From Psychrobacillus glaciei (GTDB lineage Bacteria > Bacillota > Bacilli > Bacillales_A > Planococcaceae): 64,000 nucleotides of DNA. Location of the stretch: assembly GCF_008973485.1 (NCBI RefSeq), contig NZ_CP031223.1, forward strand, positions 1,488,001 through 1,552,000, written 5' to 3'. Shown here piece by piece: positions 27,196 through 35,534 of the stretch. Under the pieces are notes generated by a model. That model worked only from the letters and a program-made list of their open reading frames with translations. It did no database searches and was not told the origin of the DNA. The first letter of the stretch is position 1. Every line of letters starts with the position of its first letter. Both the position numbers and the translations under genes were made by a program.

Positions 27196-27491
27196 TGGTT
27201 GGAACGATTATCTCCAATTTTTGGACAGCTCTTTTCGCTTTTAGTATTTATTTTTTTTCGACGTATCCATTTCTTGATGCAAAAAATATATTGTTTAATG
27301 CGAGTATCATTGCCATTACAGTATTTTTGATCACATTCCTAGCGCGAGCAATAATATCTTTTGTGATGGAAGATCATTTTGAAACAGAACAAGTAGAATT
27401 CAGCCTAATGCATGAAAAAGAATTTGATAAAGCACCTTCTTCTGAGGAATATGCAGAAATTGTGAAATCTATGTTGAATGAAGGCGGATAA
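27195..27491 (+). CDS. Small two-span membrane protein of unknown function between cheD and sigD
   Basis: I do not recognise this family. The 98-residue product from ATG 27195 has two hydrophobic segments (about residues 5-24 and 32-57). A charged acidic cytoplasmic tail with EDHFETEQVEF and SSEEYAEIVKSMLNEGG follows. It overlaps the cheD stop by one base and ends inside a terminator-like hairpin, so it is co-transcribed with the chemotaxis genes. B. subtilis has nothing between cheD and sigD. Codon use looks like that of its neighbours, so recent transfer is unlikely. A role at the membrane in motility is inference from location only. Confidence 0.8.
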   Translation: MVGTIISNFWTALFAFSIYFFSTYPFLDAKNILFNASIIAITVFLITFLARAIISFVMEDHFETEQVEFSLMHEKEFDKAPSSEEYAEIVKSMLNEGG

Positions 27492-27525
27492 GGAGGGGGC
27501 GAATATATTTCGACTCTCCTTTTTT
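27490..27525 (+). terminator. Terminator-like hairpin before sigD, inside the fla/che operon
   Basis: AAGGAG pairs with CTCCTT (about 27490-27495 with 27516-27521). An internal loop and an inner CGAA/TTCG stem follow, and the structure runs into TTTTTT. It starts at the stop codon of the preceding gene and could reduce read-through to sigD. Confidence 0.6.
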
Positions 27526-27535
27526 GTTGTTTATT

Positions 27536-27544
27536 TGATATAAT
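27536..27544 (+). promoter_or_regulatory. Candidate extended -10 promoter for sigD
   Basis: TGATATAAT is a perfect -10 hexamer with the TGn extension, 40 bases before the sigD start and just after the hairpin. No good -35 hexamer is present at 17 bp. Confidence 0.4.
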
Positions 27545-27583
27545 TAAAGTATTCATTCCATATATTCGGAAAGGGGGATATTT

Positions 27584-28357
27584 GTGGCAAAACTTAATTC
27601 GACAGAAGAACAGCTTCTTTGGAAAAACTGGATAGAAAAAAAAGATCCTCAAGCTGGTGACTCTTTAATAAGACAATATACCCCTCTGGTTACATATCAT
27701 GTGCAACGTATTGGTGCAAGCATCCCTAAAAATATTTCAAGAGACGAATTAAAGAGTCTAGGAATGATGGGATTATTTGATGCGCTCAATAAATTTGACT
27801 ATTCTAGAGACTTGAAATTTGATACGTATGCTTCGTTCCGAGTTAGAGGAGCAATTATTGATGGTTTAAGAAAAGAAGATTGGCTTCCTAGATCTTCCAG
27901 AGAGAAAGCGAAAAAACTAGAAGCAAAAATAGAAGAATTAGAACAAACTTTAATGAGACATGCAACAGCAGACGAAATTGCAGATTATGTTGAAATGCCT
28001 GTAGAAGATGTGTACCAAACAGTTCAAGAACATTTTTTTTCCAATGTATTGTCGATTGATGAGAATCTTCAAGATAATGAAGAAATGGAAAACAAATCAT
28101 TCGTTATTAGAGATGATTCACAGAAAACGCCAGAACAAAAGATGGTCAAACAAGAATTACTTCAAGACCTTGTAAAACAAATTAATATGCTCAATGAGAA
28201 CGAACAGCTTGTATTAAGTCTTTTTTATACAGAAGATTTAACTTTGACCGTAATTGGAGAAATGCTCGGCTTATCCACCTCAAGGATATCGCAGATACAC
28301 TCCAAAGCGTTGTTTAAGTTGCGTAAACTTTTAGCAAGTGAAATGATGAATGTCTAA
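27584..28357 (+). CDS. sigD: Motility sigma factor SigD (FliA type)
   Basis: SigD is the sigma-28 class factor that directs RNA polymerase to late flagellar, chemotaxis and autolysin promoters. The 257-residue product has region 2 (SLGMMGLFDALNKFDYSRDLKFDTYASFRVRG split over about residues 55-88), region 3 and region 4 (LTVIGEMLGLSTSRISQIHSK). These are typical of FliA/WhiG-like factors. The start is GTG 27584, with AAGGGGG at 27571-27577. In B. subtilis its distal operon position limits its level; here a hairpin and a candidate promoter stand directly upstream. Confidence 0.96.
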   Translation: MAKLNSTEEQLLWKNWIEKKDPQAGDSLIRQYTPLVTYHVQRIGASIPKNISRDELKSLGMMGLFDALNKFDYSRDLKFDTYASFRVRGAIIDGLRKEDWLPRSSREKAKKLEAKIEELEQTLMRHATADEIADYVEMPVEDVYQTVQEHFFSNVLSIDENLQDNEEMENKSFVIRDDSQKTPEQKMVKQELLQDLVKQINMLNENEQLVLSLFYTEDLTLTVIGEMLGLSTSRISQIHSKALFKLRKLLASEMMNV

Positions 28358-28375
28358 AAAGGGAGAACTAATGAG

Positions 28376-28678
28376 ATGAGTTTAAAAGGTGTTGAACTCC
28401 AAATTGCAATTCCAAAAACATTCGATGCTGGTAAAATAGCAGAACAACTACAACAACAAAGCTCTGTGAATCAATCAAACGCCCAAGCAGCTTCTGCAAG
28501 ACAACTAGAAAAAAATAGAGAAACAGTAACCAAGGCAAATAATGCTGCTGAAGCGAACTTACATGATTCTGAACAAGAGCATGAAGAAAAGGAAAGAAAA
28601 AAACGGGAAAAAAAAGAACAGGAAATGAAAGAGATAAAGCATCCTTTTAAAGGGAACTTTGTGGATTTTAGCGGGTAG
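28376..28678 (+). CDS. Conserved small flagellar-operon protein of unknown function
   Basis: The 100-residue product starts MSLKGVELQIAIPKTFDAGK and has a Q/A-rich helical middle (EQLQQQSSVNQSNAQAA). A strongly charged K/E coiled coil (about residues 65-88) precedes the short terminal motif HPFKGNFVDFSG. Proteins with a similar start, charged middle and HP(F/Y)KG ending occur beside sigD in other Bacillales, from memory. No function is known to me. No membrane span or signal is present. It lies 18 bases after sigD and 8 before swrB, on the same transcript. Confidence 0.78.
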   Translation: MSLKGVELQIAIPKTFDAGKIAEQLQQQSSVNQSNAQAASARQLEKNRETVTKANNAAEANLHDSEQEHEEKERKKREKKEQEMKEIKHPFKGNFVDFSG

Positions 28679-28686
28679 GGGTAATT

Positions 28687-29154
28687 ATGACATCTATTAT
28701 ATTAGTAATATTATTTTTACTACAATTATTTAGTTTTTATTGGATTGCTTTATTAAATGCGAAGTTAAATAAGTTTAATGATATGGAAAAGAAGCAAGAA
28801 CAAGTTTTAGCTGAAATAGATGATTCGTTCGGTGCTTATATTGCAGAGATGAAAGATGAAAATATTAGACTTCTAGAAGAGTTAAACCGTACGGAGAAAT
28901 CATCTGGAGCTTCTCCACGTGAAGTGATAGAAAAAGAAGCTCTGACTTTCGAACTTCCAAAAACATTTGTATCCAAACAAATTGCAGCGAATAGTTACTT
29001 AAAGACTGCGGCAACTACAGAGAAAAAAATACCTATTACAATAAAAGAAAAAGTTCTTTTTTATAGCGAAGAAGGAAAAAATAGAGATGAGATCGCAAAA
29101 CTTTTACAAATTGGAAAGACAGAAGTAGAGCTTTTCTTAAAATTTAAGGATTAA
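28687..29154 (+). CDS. swrB: Swarming motility protein SwrB-like
   Basis: SwrB is a membrane-anchored protein that activates the flagellar export apparatus in B. subtilis. The 155-residue product has one N-terminal span (about residues 4-24). A coiled coil (about 28-70) follows, then a C-terminal helix-turn-helix-like motif (SEEGKNRDEIAKLLQIGKTEVELFLKF) typical of this family. Position after sigD and before rpsB matches B. subtilis swrB (ylxL). Identity is by architecture and location; the overall sequence is divergent. Confidence 0.8.
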   Translation: MTSIILVILFLLQLFSFYWIALLNAKLNKFNDMEKKQEQVLAEIDDSFGAYIAEMKDENIRLLEELNRTEKSSGASPREVIEKEALTFELPKTFVSKQIAANSYLKTAATTEKKIPITIKEKVLFYSEEGKNRDEIAKLLQIGKTEVELFLKFKD

Positions 29155-29157
29155 TAG

Positions 29158-29186
29158 TTGAAAGTATTAAATTTATATGGTATATT
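29158..29186 (+). promoter_or_regulatory. Promoter of rpsB
   Basis: TTGAAA (29158-29163), a 17-bp spacer, then TATATT (29181-29186) with a TGG extension make a strong SigA promoter. It begins 3 bases after the swrB stop, so fla/che read-through and this promoter can both feed rpsB. Confidence 0.8.
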
Positions 29187-29192
29187 ACAATA

Positions 29193-29303
29193 CGGTATGA
29201 ATAAACACGCAGTTCGGATGAATTTAGCAGGTGCTCTATTTTTAGAGTAGCTAATGAAAAATGATGAATGCGGAAGACTAAACCAAAACAGGAGGAAATA
29301 ATC
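29193..29303 (+). promoter_or_regulatory. Structured 5' leader of rpsB
   Basis: About 110 bases separate the expected transcription start and the rpsB ATG. They contain a two-part hairpin (TTAGC 29224-29228 with GCTAA 29250-29254, inner CTCTA 29234-29238 with TAGAG 29243-29247). A strong AGGAGG ribosome site follows. Autoregulation by S2 through the rpsB leader is known in E. coli; an equivalent here is inference. Confidence 0.4.
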
Positions 29304-30026
29304 ATGTCAGTAATCTCTATGAAACAATTACTTGAGGCTGGTGTACACTTTGGTCACCAAACTCGCCGTTGGAATCCAAAAATGAAAAAATTCATTTTTG
29401 TTGAACGTAACGGTATCTACATCATCGATCTTCAAAAAACGGTGAAAAAATTAGAAGAAGCTTATGACTTCATGCGTCAAGTTGGTCAAGACGGTGGGAA
29501 AGTTCTATTCGTTGGTACTAAAAAACAAGCGCAAGAGGCTATTAAAGACGAAGCAGAACGTTCTGGTAACTACTACATCAACCAACGTTGGTTAGGTGGT
29601 ACTCTAACAAACTTCGGTACTATTCAAAAACGTGTAGCACGTCTAAAAGCGATTGAAAAAATGGAAGAAGACGGAACTTTTGATGTTCTTCCTAAAAAAG
29701 AAGTTGTTCAACTTAAAAAACAACATGAACGTCTTGTGAAATTCTTAGGCGGTATTCGTGATATGAAAGCTATTCCGGATGTAATGTTTGTAGTTGACCC
29801 ACGTAAAGAGCGTATTGCTGTAGCGGAAGCTCGCAAACTAAACATTCCATTAGTAGGAATTGTTGATACAAACTGTGATCCAGATGAAATCGACTATGTA
29901 ATTCCTGCAAATGATGATGCAATTCGCGCAGTAAAATTATTAACTGCTAAGATGGCGGATGCATTACTTGAAGCAAGACAAGGTGAAGACGAAGAAGTAA
30001 CTACAGCTGAAGTTGCTGCTGAGTAA
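29304..30026 (+). CDS. rpsB: 30S ribosomal protein S2
   Basis: S2 binds the head-body junction of the small subunit and recruits S1 in species that have it. The 240-residue product carries both family signatures: [23 protein letters not shown] near the N-terminus, and [20 protein letters not shown] in the middle. The tail is acidic and A/E-rich. ATG 29304 has AGGAGGAAATAATC upstream. An in-frame ATG 36 bases earlier lies before that site and is not used. Codon use is strongly biased, as expected for a highly expressed gene. Confidence 0.98.
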   Translation: MSVISMKQLLEAGVHFGHQTRRWNPKMKKFIFVERNGIYIIDLQKTVKKLEEAYDFMRQVGQDGGKVLFVGTKKQAQEAIKDEAERSGNYYINQRWLGGTLTNFGTIQKRVARLKAIEKMEEDGTFDVLPKKEVVQLKKQHERLVKFLGGIRDMKAIPDVMFVVDPRKERIAVAEARKLNIPLVGIVDTNCDPDEIDYVIPANDDAIRAVKLLTAKMADALLEARQGEDEEVTTAEVAAE

Positions 30027-30040
30027 AACACATGTAAGTA

Positions 30041-30079
30041 AAAGGTGATAAGCGGCCAAACCTCTTATCACCTTTTTTT
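30041..30079 (+). terminator. Intrinsic terminator between rpsB and tsf
   Basis: A perfect 12-bp stem (30041-30052 with 30064-30075) is followed by seven T. It lies 38 bases before tsf, so it probably acts as a partial terminator that sets the S2 to EF-Ts ratio. Confidence 0.9.
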
Positions 30080-30116
30080 GAGACAATGAATTTATATGTA
30101 CTAGGAGGAATTTTAA

Positions 30117-31001
30117 ATGGCAGTTACAGCACAAATGGTAAAAGAATTGCGTGAAAAAACTGGCGCAGGTATGATGGATTGTAAAAAAGCTTTAGTAGAA
30201 ACAGACGGTAATTTAGAAGCTGCAATCGACTTTTTACGTGAAAAAGGTCTTTCTTCTGCAGCTAAAAAAGCTGATCGTATTGCTGCAGAAGGTACTACTT
30301 TTATTCAAGTTGAAGGGAACAAAGCTGTATTGTTAGAAATGAATGCAGAAACAGACTTCGTTTCAAAAAACGAAGCGTTCCAACAATTAGTTCAACAAGT
30401 AGCTACACATTTAGTAGCAACTGAACCAGCTTCAGTAGAAGAAGCTTTAGCTTCAACTATCCAAGAAGGTGTTACAGTTGAAAACTTAATTTCAAATGCA
30501 ATTGCTAAAATTGGAGAAAAAATTACACTACGTCGTTTTGTAATAGAAACAAAAACAGATGCAGATACATTTGGTCCTTATTTACACATGGGCGGACGTA
30601 TTGGGGTTCTTACGGTGATAGAAGGAACAACTGATGCAAACGCAGCGAAAGATGTTGCAATGCATATTGCTGCATTAAACCCTGCTTTTATTTCACGTGA
30701 TGAGGTATCTGCTGAACAAGTGGAACATGAACGCAAAATACTAACAGAGCAAGCGTTAAATGAAGGGAAACCTGAAAATATCGTAGCAAAAATGGTAGAA
30801 GGTCGTCTTGGGAAATATTTCGAAGATGTTTGCTTACTTGACCAATCTTTCGTTAAAAACCCAGATCAAAAAGTGCGTGTTTTTGTTGAGTCAACTGGTG
30901 GTAATCTAAGATCTTTCACTCGTTATGCTGTTGGTGAAGGTATTGAAAAACGTGAAGATAACTTTGCTGAAGAAGTAATGAGCCAAGTTAAAGGTAACTA
31001 A
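30117..31001 (+). CDS. tsf: Translation elongation factor Ts
   Basis: EF-Ts is the nucleotide exchange factor of EF-Tu. The 294-residue product has the N-terminal UBA-like domain with the [19 protein letters not shown] signature. The EF-Tu-contacting [10 protein letters not shown] (TDFV) motif and the core dimerisation domains follow. ATG 30117 has AGGAGGAATTTTAA upstream. It follows rpsB past a terminator and precedes pyrH, the usual bacterial order. Confidence 0.98.
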   Translation: MAVTAQMVKELREKTGAGMMDCKKALVETDGNLEAAIDFLREKGLSSAAKKADRIAAEGTTFIQVEGNKAVLLEMNAETDFVSKNEAFQQLVQQVATHLVATEPASVEEALASTIQEGVTVENLISNAIAKIGEKITLRRFVIETKTDADTFGPYLHMGGRIGVLTVIEGTTDANAAKDVAMHIAALNPAFISRDEVSAEQVEHERKILTEQALNEGKPENIVAKMVEGRLGKYFEDVCLLDQSFVKNPDQKVRVFVESTGGNLRSFTRYAVGEGIEKREDNFAEEVMSQVKGN

Positions 31002-31101
31002 TTAATACTGCGGAAGACGCCTTTTAGCTGCGACAAGTAGCTAACGTTTAAAACAGGGCAGTTACTAATTTATAATTTTATTAAATAATCGAGACCAACT
31101 T

Positions 31102-31131
31102 GGGAACACGTAATTTGTGTTCCCTCTTTTT
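31102..31131 (+). terminator. Intrinsic terminator between tsf and pyrH
   Basis: GGGAACAC (31102-31109) pairs perfectly with GTGTTCCC (31117-31124), followed by TCTTTTT. It overlaps the region just before the pyrH ribosome site. The rest of the tsf-pyrH spacer holds only a small TAGCT/AGCTA hairpin near 31027-31043. Confidence 0.8.
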
Positions 31132-31155
31132 CAAGAAAAGAGACGGAGGATACCT

Positions 31156-31881
31156 ATGAGTACACCACAATACAAAAGAATCGTTTTAAAACTAAGTGGC
31201 GAAGCGTTAGCTGGAGAACAAGGTTTTGGGCTATCACCGGAAATTATTAAATCTGTGGCTGAACAAGTAAAGGAAGTAGTAGAGCTTGGAGTCGAAGTTG
31301 CAGTAGTAGTAGGCGGCGGTAATATTTGGCGAGGAAAAGTAGGAAGTGAAATGGGAATGGACCGAGCGACTGCTGATTATATGGGGATGCTGGCTACAGT
31401 GATGAACTCACTTGCTTTGCAGGATTCACTAGAAAAAGCAGGTATCGAAACTCGTGTGCAAACTTCTATTGAAATGCGCCAAGTTGCAGAACCATACATA
31501 CGTAGAAAAGCAATTCGTCATCTAGAAAAAAAACGAGTAGTAATTTTTGCGGCTGGAACAGGAAATCCATACTTCTCAACAGATACAACAGCGGCACTAA
31601 GAGCAGCTGAAATAGAAGCAGATGTAATTCTTATGGCTAAAAATAATGTAGATGGTGTTTATTCCGCTGATCCTAAAATGGATAAAACAGCAGTTAAATA
31701 TGATGTACTTACATTTATTGAAGTGATCCAACAAGGCTTACAAGTGATGGATTCAACTGCATCTACATTATGTATGGACAATGATATCGCACTTGTTGTA
31801 TTCTCAATTATGGAAAAGGGAAATATTAAAAAGGCTGTTCTAGGAGAAACTATTGGTACAGTCGTGAGGAGGAATTCATAA
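31156..31881 (+). CDS. pyrH: Uridylate kinase (UMP kinase)
   Basis: PyrH phosphorylates UMP to UDP with ATP, an essential step in pyrimidine nucleotide supply, and is allosterically controlled by GTP and UTP. The 241-residue amino-acid-kinase fold is clear: [30 protein letters not shown], the [19 protein letters not shown] loop, and [16 protein letters not shown] 31156 has ACGGAGGATACCT upstream. An ATG 39 bases earlier lies within the terminator hairpin and is rejected. Its stop overlaps the frr ATG by one base. Confidence 0.97.
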   Translation: MSTPQYKRIVLKLSGEALAGEQGFGLSPEIIKSVAEQVKEVVELGVEVAVVVGGGNIWRGKVGSEMGMDRATADYMGMLATVMNSLALQDSLEKAGIETRVQTSIEMRQVAEPYIRRKAIRHLEKKRVVIFAAGTGNPYFSTDTTAALRAAEIEADVILMAKNNVDGVYSADPKMDKTAVKYDVLTFIEVIQQGLQVMDSTASTLCMDNDIALVVFSIMEKGNIKKAVLGETIGTVVRRNS

Positions 31882-32438
31882 TGCCGAAGCAAGTAGTTGA
31901 ACAAACAAAAGATAAAATGGCTAAGTCAATTTCAGTTTATAGTAGAGAACTATCAACAATCCGTGCGGGTCGTGCTAGTGCAGCTTTACTTGACAAAATT
32001 TCTGTAGATTATTATGGTGCACCAACTCCTATCAATCAAATGGCAGGAATTGCAACTCCTGAAGCACGATTAATAACTATCCAACCATATGATAAAACAA
32101 TTCTTGGTGACATTGAAAAAGCCATTATGAAATCGGATTTAGGTATTACACCTACAAATGATGGTACTCTAATTCGTATTGCGATTCCTGCACTAACGGA
32201 AGAACGACGTAAAGAACTGGTGAAACAAGTAAAAAAAGAAGCAGAAGAAGCAAAGATTAATATTCGTAATGTTCGTCGTGATGGCAATGACGATCTGAAA
32301 AAATTAGAGAAATCCGGGGATATTACGGAAGATGATTTGAGAGCATATACAGAAGAGATTCAAAAGCTCACTGATTCAAATATCGAAAAAATCGATGCAA
32401 TTACGAAAGAAAAAGAAAAAGAAATTCTGGAAGTTTAA
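31881..32438 (+). CDS. frr: Ribosome recycling factor
   Basis: RRF splits the post-termination ribosome together with EF-G. The 185-residue product has the full family length. Typical blocks are [44 protein letters not shown] and [22 protein letters not shown] 31881 overlaps the pyrH stop, with GGAGGAATTC upstream, so the two are translated together. A terminator follows 20 bases after the stop. Confidence 0.98.
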   Translation: MPKQVVEQTKDKMAKSISVYSRELSTIRAGRASAALLDKISVDYYGAPTPINQMAGIATPEARLITIQPYDKTILGDIEKAIMKSDLGITPTNDGTLIRIAIPALTEERRKELVKQVKKEAEEAKINIRNVRRDGNDDLKKLEKSGDITEDDLRAYTEEIQKLTDSNIEKIDAITKEKEKEILEV

Positions 32439-32457
32439 CTTTGAACTTTTCGTTTGC

Positions 32458-32488
32458 AAAAGGCGTCCTTTTAGTAGGACGTCTTTTT
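32458..32488 (+). terminator. Intrinsic terminator after frr
   Basis: AGGCGTCCT (32461-32469) pairs with AGGACGTCT (32476-32484, one G-T) and is flanked by AAAA and TTTTT. It ends the pyrH-frr unit. Confidence 0.9.
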
Positions 32489-32586
32489 ACATTCAAGAGA
32501 TAAACTAAAGTATTCTATAACAATCTTACTAATCATGAAAGTCTTGCGCTTTTCTAGGTATTAATGAAGAAAAATAAGGCGAAATT

Positions 32587-32595
32587 TGATATGAT
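32587..32595 (+). promoter_or_regulatory. Candidate extended -10 promoter for uppS
   Basis: TGATATGAT (TGn plus TATGAT) lies 44 bases before the uppS start, in the spacer after the frr terminator. No clear -35 element is seen. Confidence 0.4.
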
Positions 32596-32638
32596 AGAAT
32601 ATATATGTTCCGAGTTGGTTTAAAGTGGGGGATTCAGT

Positions 32639-33433
32639 ATGCTAAAAAAACTTATTCGTAAGAATGAACAAACGATAAGTAAAAATTTGAATGACAGAAA
32701 AGCTAAGGCTCAGCAAGAACAGTTACCTAACCATATTGCTATTATTATGGATGGAAATGGAAGATGGGCAAAAAAAAGAACCCTACCACGTATTGCAGGT
32801 CACTACGAAGGCATGAAAATAGTGAAAAAAATTACCCGTTTTGCAAATGAACTTGGTATTAAAACGCTCACGCTCTATGCTTTTTCCACAGAAAATTGGA
32901 AAAGGCCGAAATTGGAAGTCGATTTTCTAATGCGATTACCAGAAGAGTTTCTAGGAACTTATTTACCAGAGTTAATAGAGCAAAATGTACGAGTGAACAT
33001 GATGGGGAATATTGAATCATTACCGGAGCATACGAAAAGAGCGGTTACAAATGCGATGAATCAAACGGCGAATAATGACGGCCTCCTATTAAACTTTGCA
33101 TTAAATTACGGTAGCAGAGACGAAATTGTTCAAGCAGTGCAGAAAATAGCAAATGAAGTACAGGAAGGGAAAATTACGGCTGATAGTATCTCTGAAAAAC
33201 TTCTAGATAGTTATTTAATGACAAAAGATTTATCTGAACCAGATTTACTAATTCGGACAAGTGGAGAAGTGCGTTTAAGTAACTTCATGCTTTGGCAGCT
33301 TGCGTATACGGAATTATGGTTTACAGATACTTTATGGCCAGATTTTGATGAATCTTGTTTACTTGAGGCAATTGAAAGCTTTCAAACAAGAATTAGAAGG
33401 TACGGCGGTCTAAAGGGGGAGGAAATTAATTGA
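32639..33433 (+). CDS. uppS: Undecaprenyl diphosphate synthase
   Basis: UppS is a cis-prenyltransferase that makes C55 undecaprenyl diphosphate, the lipid carrier for peptidoglycan and teichoic acid. The 264-residue product has the catalytic IIMDGNGRWAKKR block (Asp about residue 38) and YAFSTENWKRP. The substrate-binding end reads PDLLIRTSGEVRLSNFMLWQLAYTE (split over about 203-228). The N-terminus is extended by about 20 basic residues, as in other bacilli. The ATG follows GTGGGGG. The last 4 bases overlap cdsA. Confidence 0.97.
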   Translation: MLKKLIRKNEQTISKNLNDRKAKAQQEQLPNHIAIIMDGNGRWAKKRTLPRIAGHYEGMKIVKKITRFANELGIKTLTLYAFSTENWKRPKLEVDFLMRLPEEFLGTYLPELIEQNVRVNMMGNIESLPEHTKRAVTNAMNQTANNDGLLLNFALNYGSRDEIVQAVQKIANEVQEGKITADSISEKLLDSYLMTKDLSEPDLLIRTSGEVRLSNFMLWQLAYTELWFTDTLWPDFDESCLLEAIESFQTRIRRYGGLKGEEIN

Positions 33434-34221
33434 AACAACGTATTATTACTGGAGCAATTGCAGCTACGTTCTTTGTTCCTATTGTAATTTTAGGTGGATC
33501 AATTTTTAACATATTGATCTACTTCATGGCAGCTATTGGGTTATTTGAGCTTTTGCGTATGAAAGGCATTAAACTATACTCCATTGCTGGACTAATATCT
33601 ATCTTGCTTTTATTCGTTTTATTAATTCCTAATTCAATTGCAGTTGATCTATCGCAAATAACTGGACATACAAAAACAGAGTGGCTGTTTGTGGCAGTTT
33701 TTCTATTACTAATTTATTCCGTTTTTGTTAAAAATCAATTTACATTTGATGATGCTGCATTTGCTATAATGGCCACTTTATATGTTGGAATTGGCTTTTA
33801 CTATTTCATGGAAACTAGAGAGATTGGATTAACTTATGTTATATTCGCATTAGTTGTCGTATGGACAACAGATTCAAGTGCATATTTTACTGGTAGAAAG
33901 TTTGGGAAACGAAAACTATGGCCAGAAATATCTCCTAACAAAACGATCGAAGGATTTGTAGGGGGAATTGTTGGAGCAATAATTGCTGCATGTATACTTC
34001 AGTGGATTACGCCTTTTAGTTCATCCTATTTAATATTAATAGGGATAACAATTGCTGCTTCCATTTTTGGTCAGTTAGGTGACTTAGTGGAATCAGCCAT
34101 AAAAAGACATTACGATGTAAAAGACTCTGGTAAAATATTGCCAGGACACGGTGGGATATTAGACCGCTTTGACAGTTTGCTTTTTGTCATTCCGCTATTG
34201 CACTTTTTACATTTTGTATAA
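33430..34221 (+). CDS. cdsA: Phosphatidate cytidylyltransferase
   Basis: CdsA makes CDP-diacylglycerol from phosphatidate and CTP, the branch point of membrane phospholipid synthesis. The 263-residue hydrophobic protein has about seven spans. The CDP-DG synthase signature lies near the C-terminus (SAIKRHYDVKDSGKILPGHGG, then DRFDS), after the SPNKTIEGFVGG motif. The start is TTG 33430, overlapping the uppS stop (TTGA), with GGGGGAGG upstream. Confidence 0.96.
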   Translation: MKQRIITGAIAATFFVPIVILGGSIFNILIYFMAAIGLFELLRMKGIKLYSIAGLISILLLFVLLIPNSIAVDLSQITGHTKTEWLFVAVFLLLIYSVFVKNQFTFDDAAFAIMATLYVGIGFYYFMETREIGLTYVIFALVVVWTTDSSAYFTGRKFGKRKLWPEISPNKTIEGFVGGIVGAIIAACILQWITPFSSSYLILIGITIAASIFGQLGDLVESAIKRHYDVKDSGKILPGHGGILDRFDSLLFVIPLLHFLHFV

Positions 34222-34238
34222 GGAGAAGACATTAAATT

Positions 34239-35387
34239 ATGACAAAAAGAATAAGTTTATTAGGAGCGACAGGTTCTATTGGGCTACAAACTTTGGATAT
34301 CATTAAAGAACATCCAAATAAGTTCCAACTAGTTTCTTTTTCTGCAGGAAGAAATATAAATCAAACTAGAGCGATTTTAAAAGACTTTCCGGTAGAGGTA
34401 GTTTCGGTAGCGCTTGAGGAAGATGCTCTCCAATTACAAACGGAATTTCCAAAATTACAAGTTGTTTTTGGAGATGAAGGACTAGTTCAAGTAGCAGCAA
34501 ATACGAATGCAGATGTACTTGTGAATGCTGTACTTGGAAGTGTTGGATTAAAACCAACATTAGAGGCAATTAAAAAAGGGATAACAATTGCTATAGCAAA
34601 TAAAGAGACACTGGTCACAGCTGGGCATCTCGTTATGCAAGCAGCTAAAGAAAATAATGTTCCGATTTTACCAGTAGATAGTGAGCATTCTGCACTTTTC
34701 CAAGCAATGAATGGGGAACAAAGATCCCAAATCTCAAAGTTAATAATCACTGCATCAGGTGGAAGCTTCCGAGACTATACAAGAGAAGAGCTAAAGAACG
34801 TTGCCGTAAAAGATGCATTAAATCATCCTAACTGGTCTATGGGTGCCAAAATAACAATTGATAGTGCCACAATGATGAATAAAGGCCTAGAAGTAATAGA
34901 GGCTCATATATTATTTAATACTTCTTATGATGATATAGAGGTTTTATTACATAGAGAAAGTATCATTCACTCCATGGTAGAGTTTAATGATACAAGCATA
35001 ATTGCACAATTAGGTACGCCTGATATGCGAGTTCCAATTCAATATGCACTGTCGTATCCGGACCGTTTTGAACGTTCAAACGCGAAAAGATTAAATTTAG
35101 CGGAAATTGGAAAGCTGCATTTTGAAGAAATAGACTATAAGAGATATCATGCTTTAAAGCTTGCAATAGATGCGGGAAGAGCTGGCGGAACGATGACTAC
35201 GGTATTAAATGCAGCGAATGAAGCAGCGGTAGCTCTATTTTTACAAGAGAAAATTGCTTTTTTAACAATTGATGAATTGATAGAGCGTGCTATGAATGAA
35301 CATATCAACATTGCAAGACCAAATTTAGAAACGATATTACATGTAGATGCTGAAACAAGAAAAAATGTTCAAAATATGATAAAATGA
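34239..35387 (+). CDS. dxr: 1-deoxy-D-xylulose 5-phosphate reductoisomerase
   Basis: Dxr (IspC) converts DXP to MEP with NADPH, committing to the non-mevalonate isoprenoid route that feeds UppS. The 382-residue product has the NADPH-binding [13 protein letters not shown] (about residues 8-20). It also has the metal and substrate site [50 protein letters not shown] (in parts), and the C-terminal helical domain. The ATG follows AAGGAGAAG. uppS-cdsA-dxr-rasP is the usual order in Bacillales. Confidence 0.97.
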   Translation: MTKRISLLGATGSIGLQTLDIIKEHPNKFQLVSFSAGRNINQTRAILKDFPVEVVSVALEEDALQLQTEFPKLQVVFGDEGLVQVAANTNADVLVNAVLGSVGLKPTLEAIKKGITIAIANKETLVTAGHLVMQAAKENNVPILPVDSEHSALFQAMNGEQRSQISKLIITASGGSFRDYTREELKNVAVKDALNHPNWSMGAKITIDSATMMNKGLEVIEAHILFNTSYDDIEVLLHRESIIHSMVEFNDTSIIAQLGTPDMRVPIQYALSYPDRFERSNAKRLNLAEIGKLHFEEIDYKRYHALKLAIDAGRAGGTMTTVLNAANEAAVALFLQEKIAFLTIDELIERAMNEHINIARPNLETILHVDAETRKNVQNMIK

Positions 35388-35439
35388 GAAAATAATATAG
35401 GACGTACAATCTTAGCTTAATCAGCAATTGGTATAGTGA

Positions 35440-35520
35440 GACAAGTAACTGCGGAAGCAAATGTTTTCTGCGGAGCTGAACAAAGAGAAGCGGAAGCAAT
35501 TACTGGGTGACGAAATTGAT
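35440..35520 (-). repeat. Short repeat-like segment in the dxr-rasP spacer
   Basis: CTGCGGAAGCAAATGTTTTC (about 35449-35468) and what follows match, in reverse complement, the codY-flgB spacer near 371-392. CGGAAGCAA occurs again at 35502. No gene or hairpin-T tract was found in this 147-base spacer. Confidence 0.4.
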
Positions 35521-35534
35521 AATAAAGGTGGGGT

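Noticed and set aside
31027-31043. TAGCT/AGCTA hairpin after tsf as a terminator
   Set aside because: The stem is only 5 bp and no T tract follows. The real terminator is at 31102-31131.
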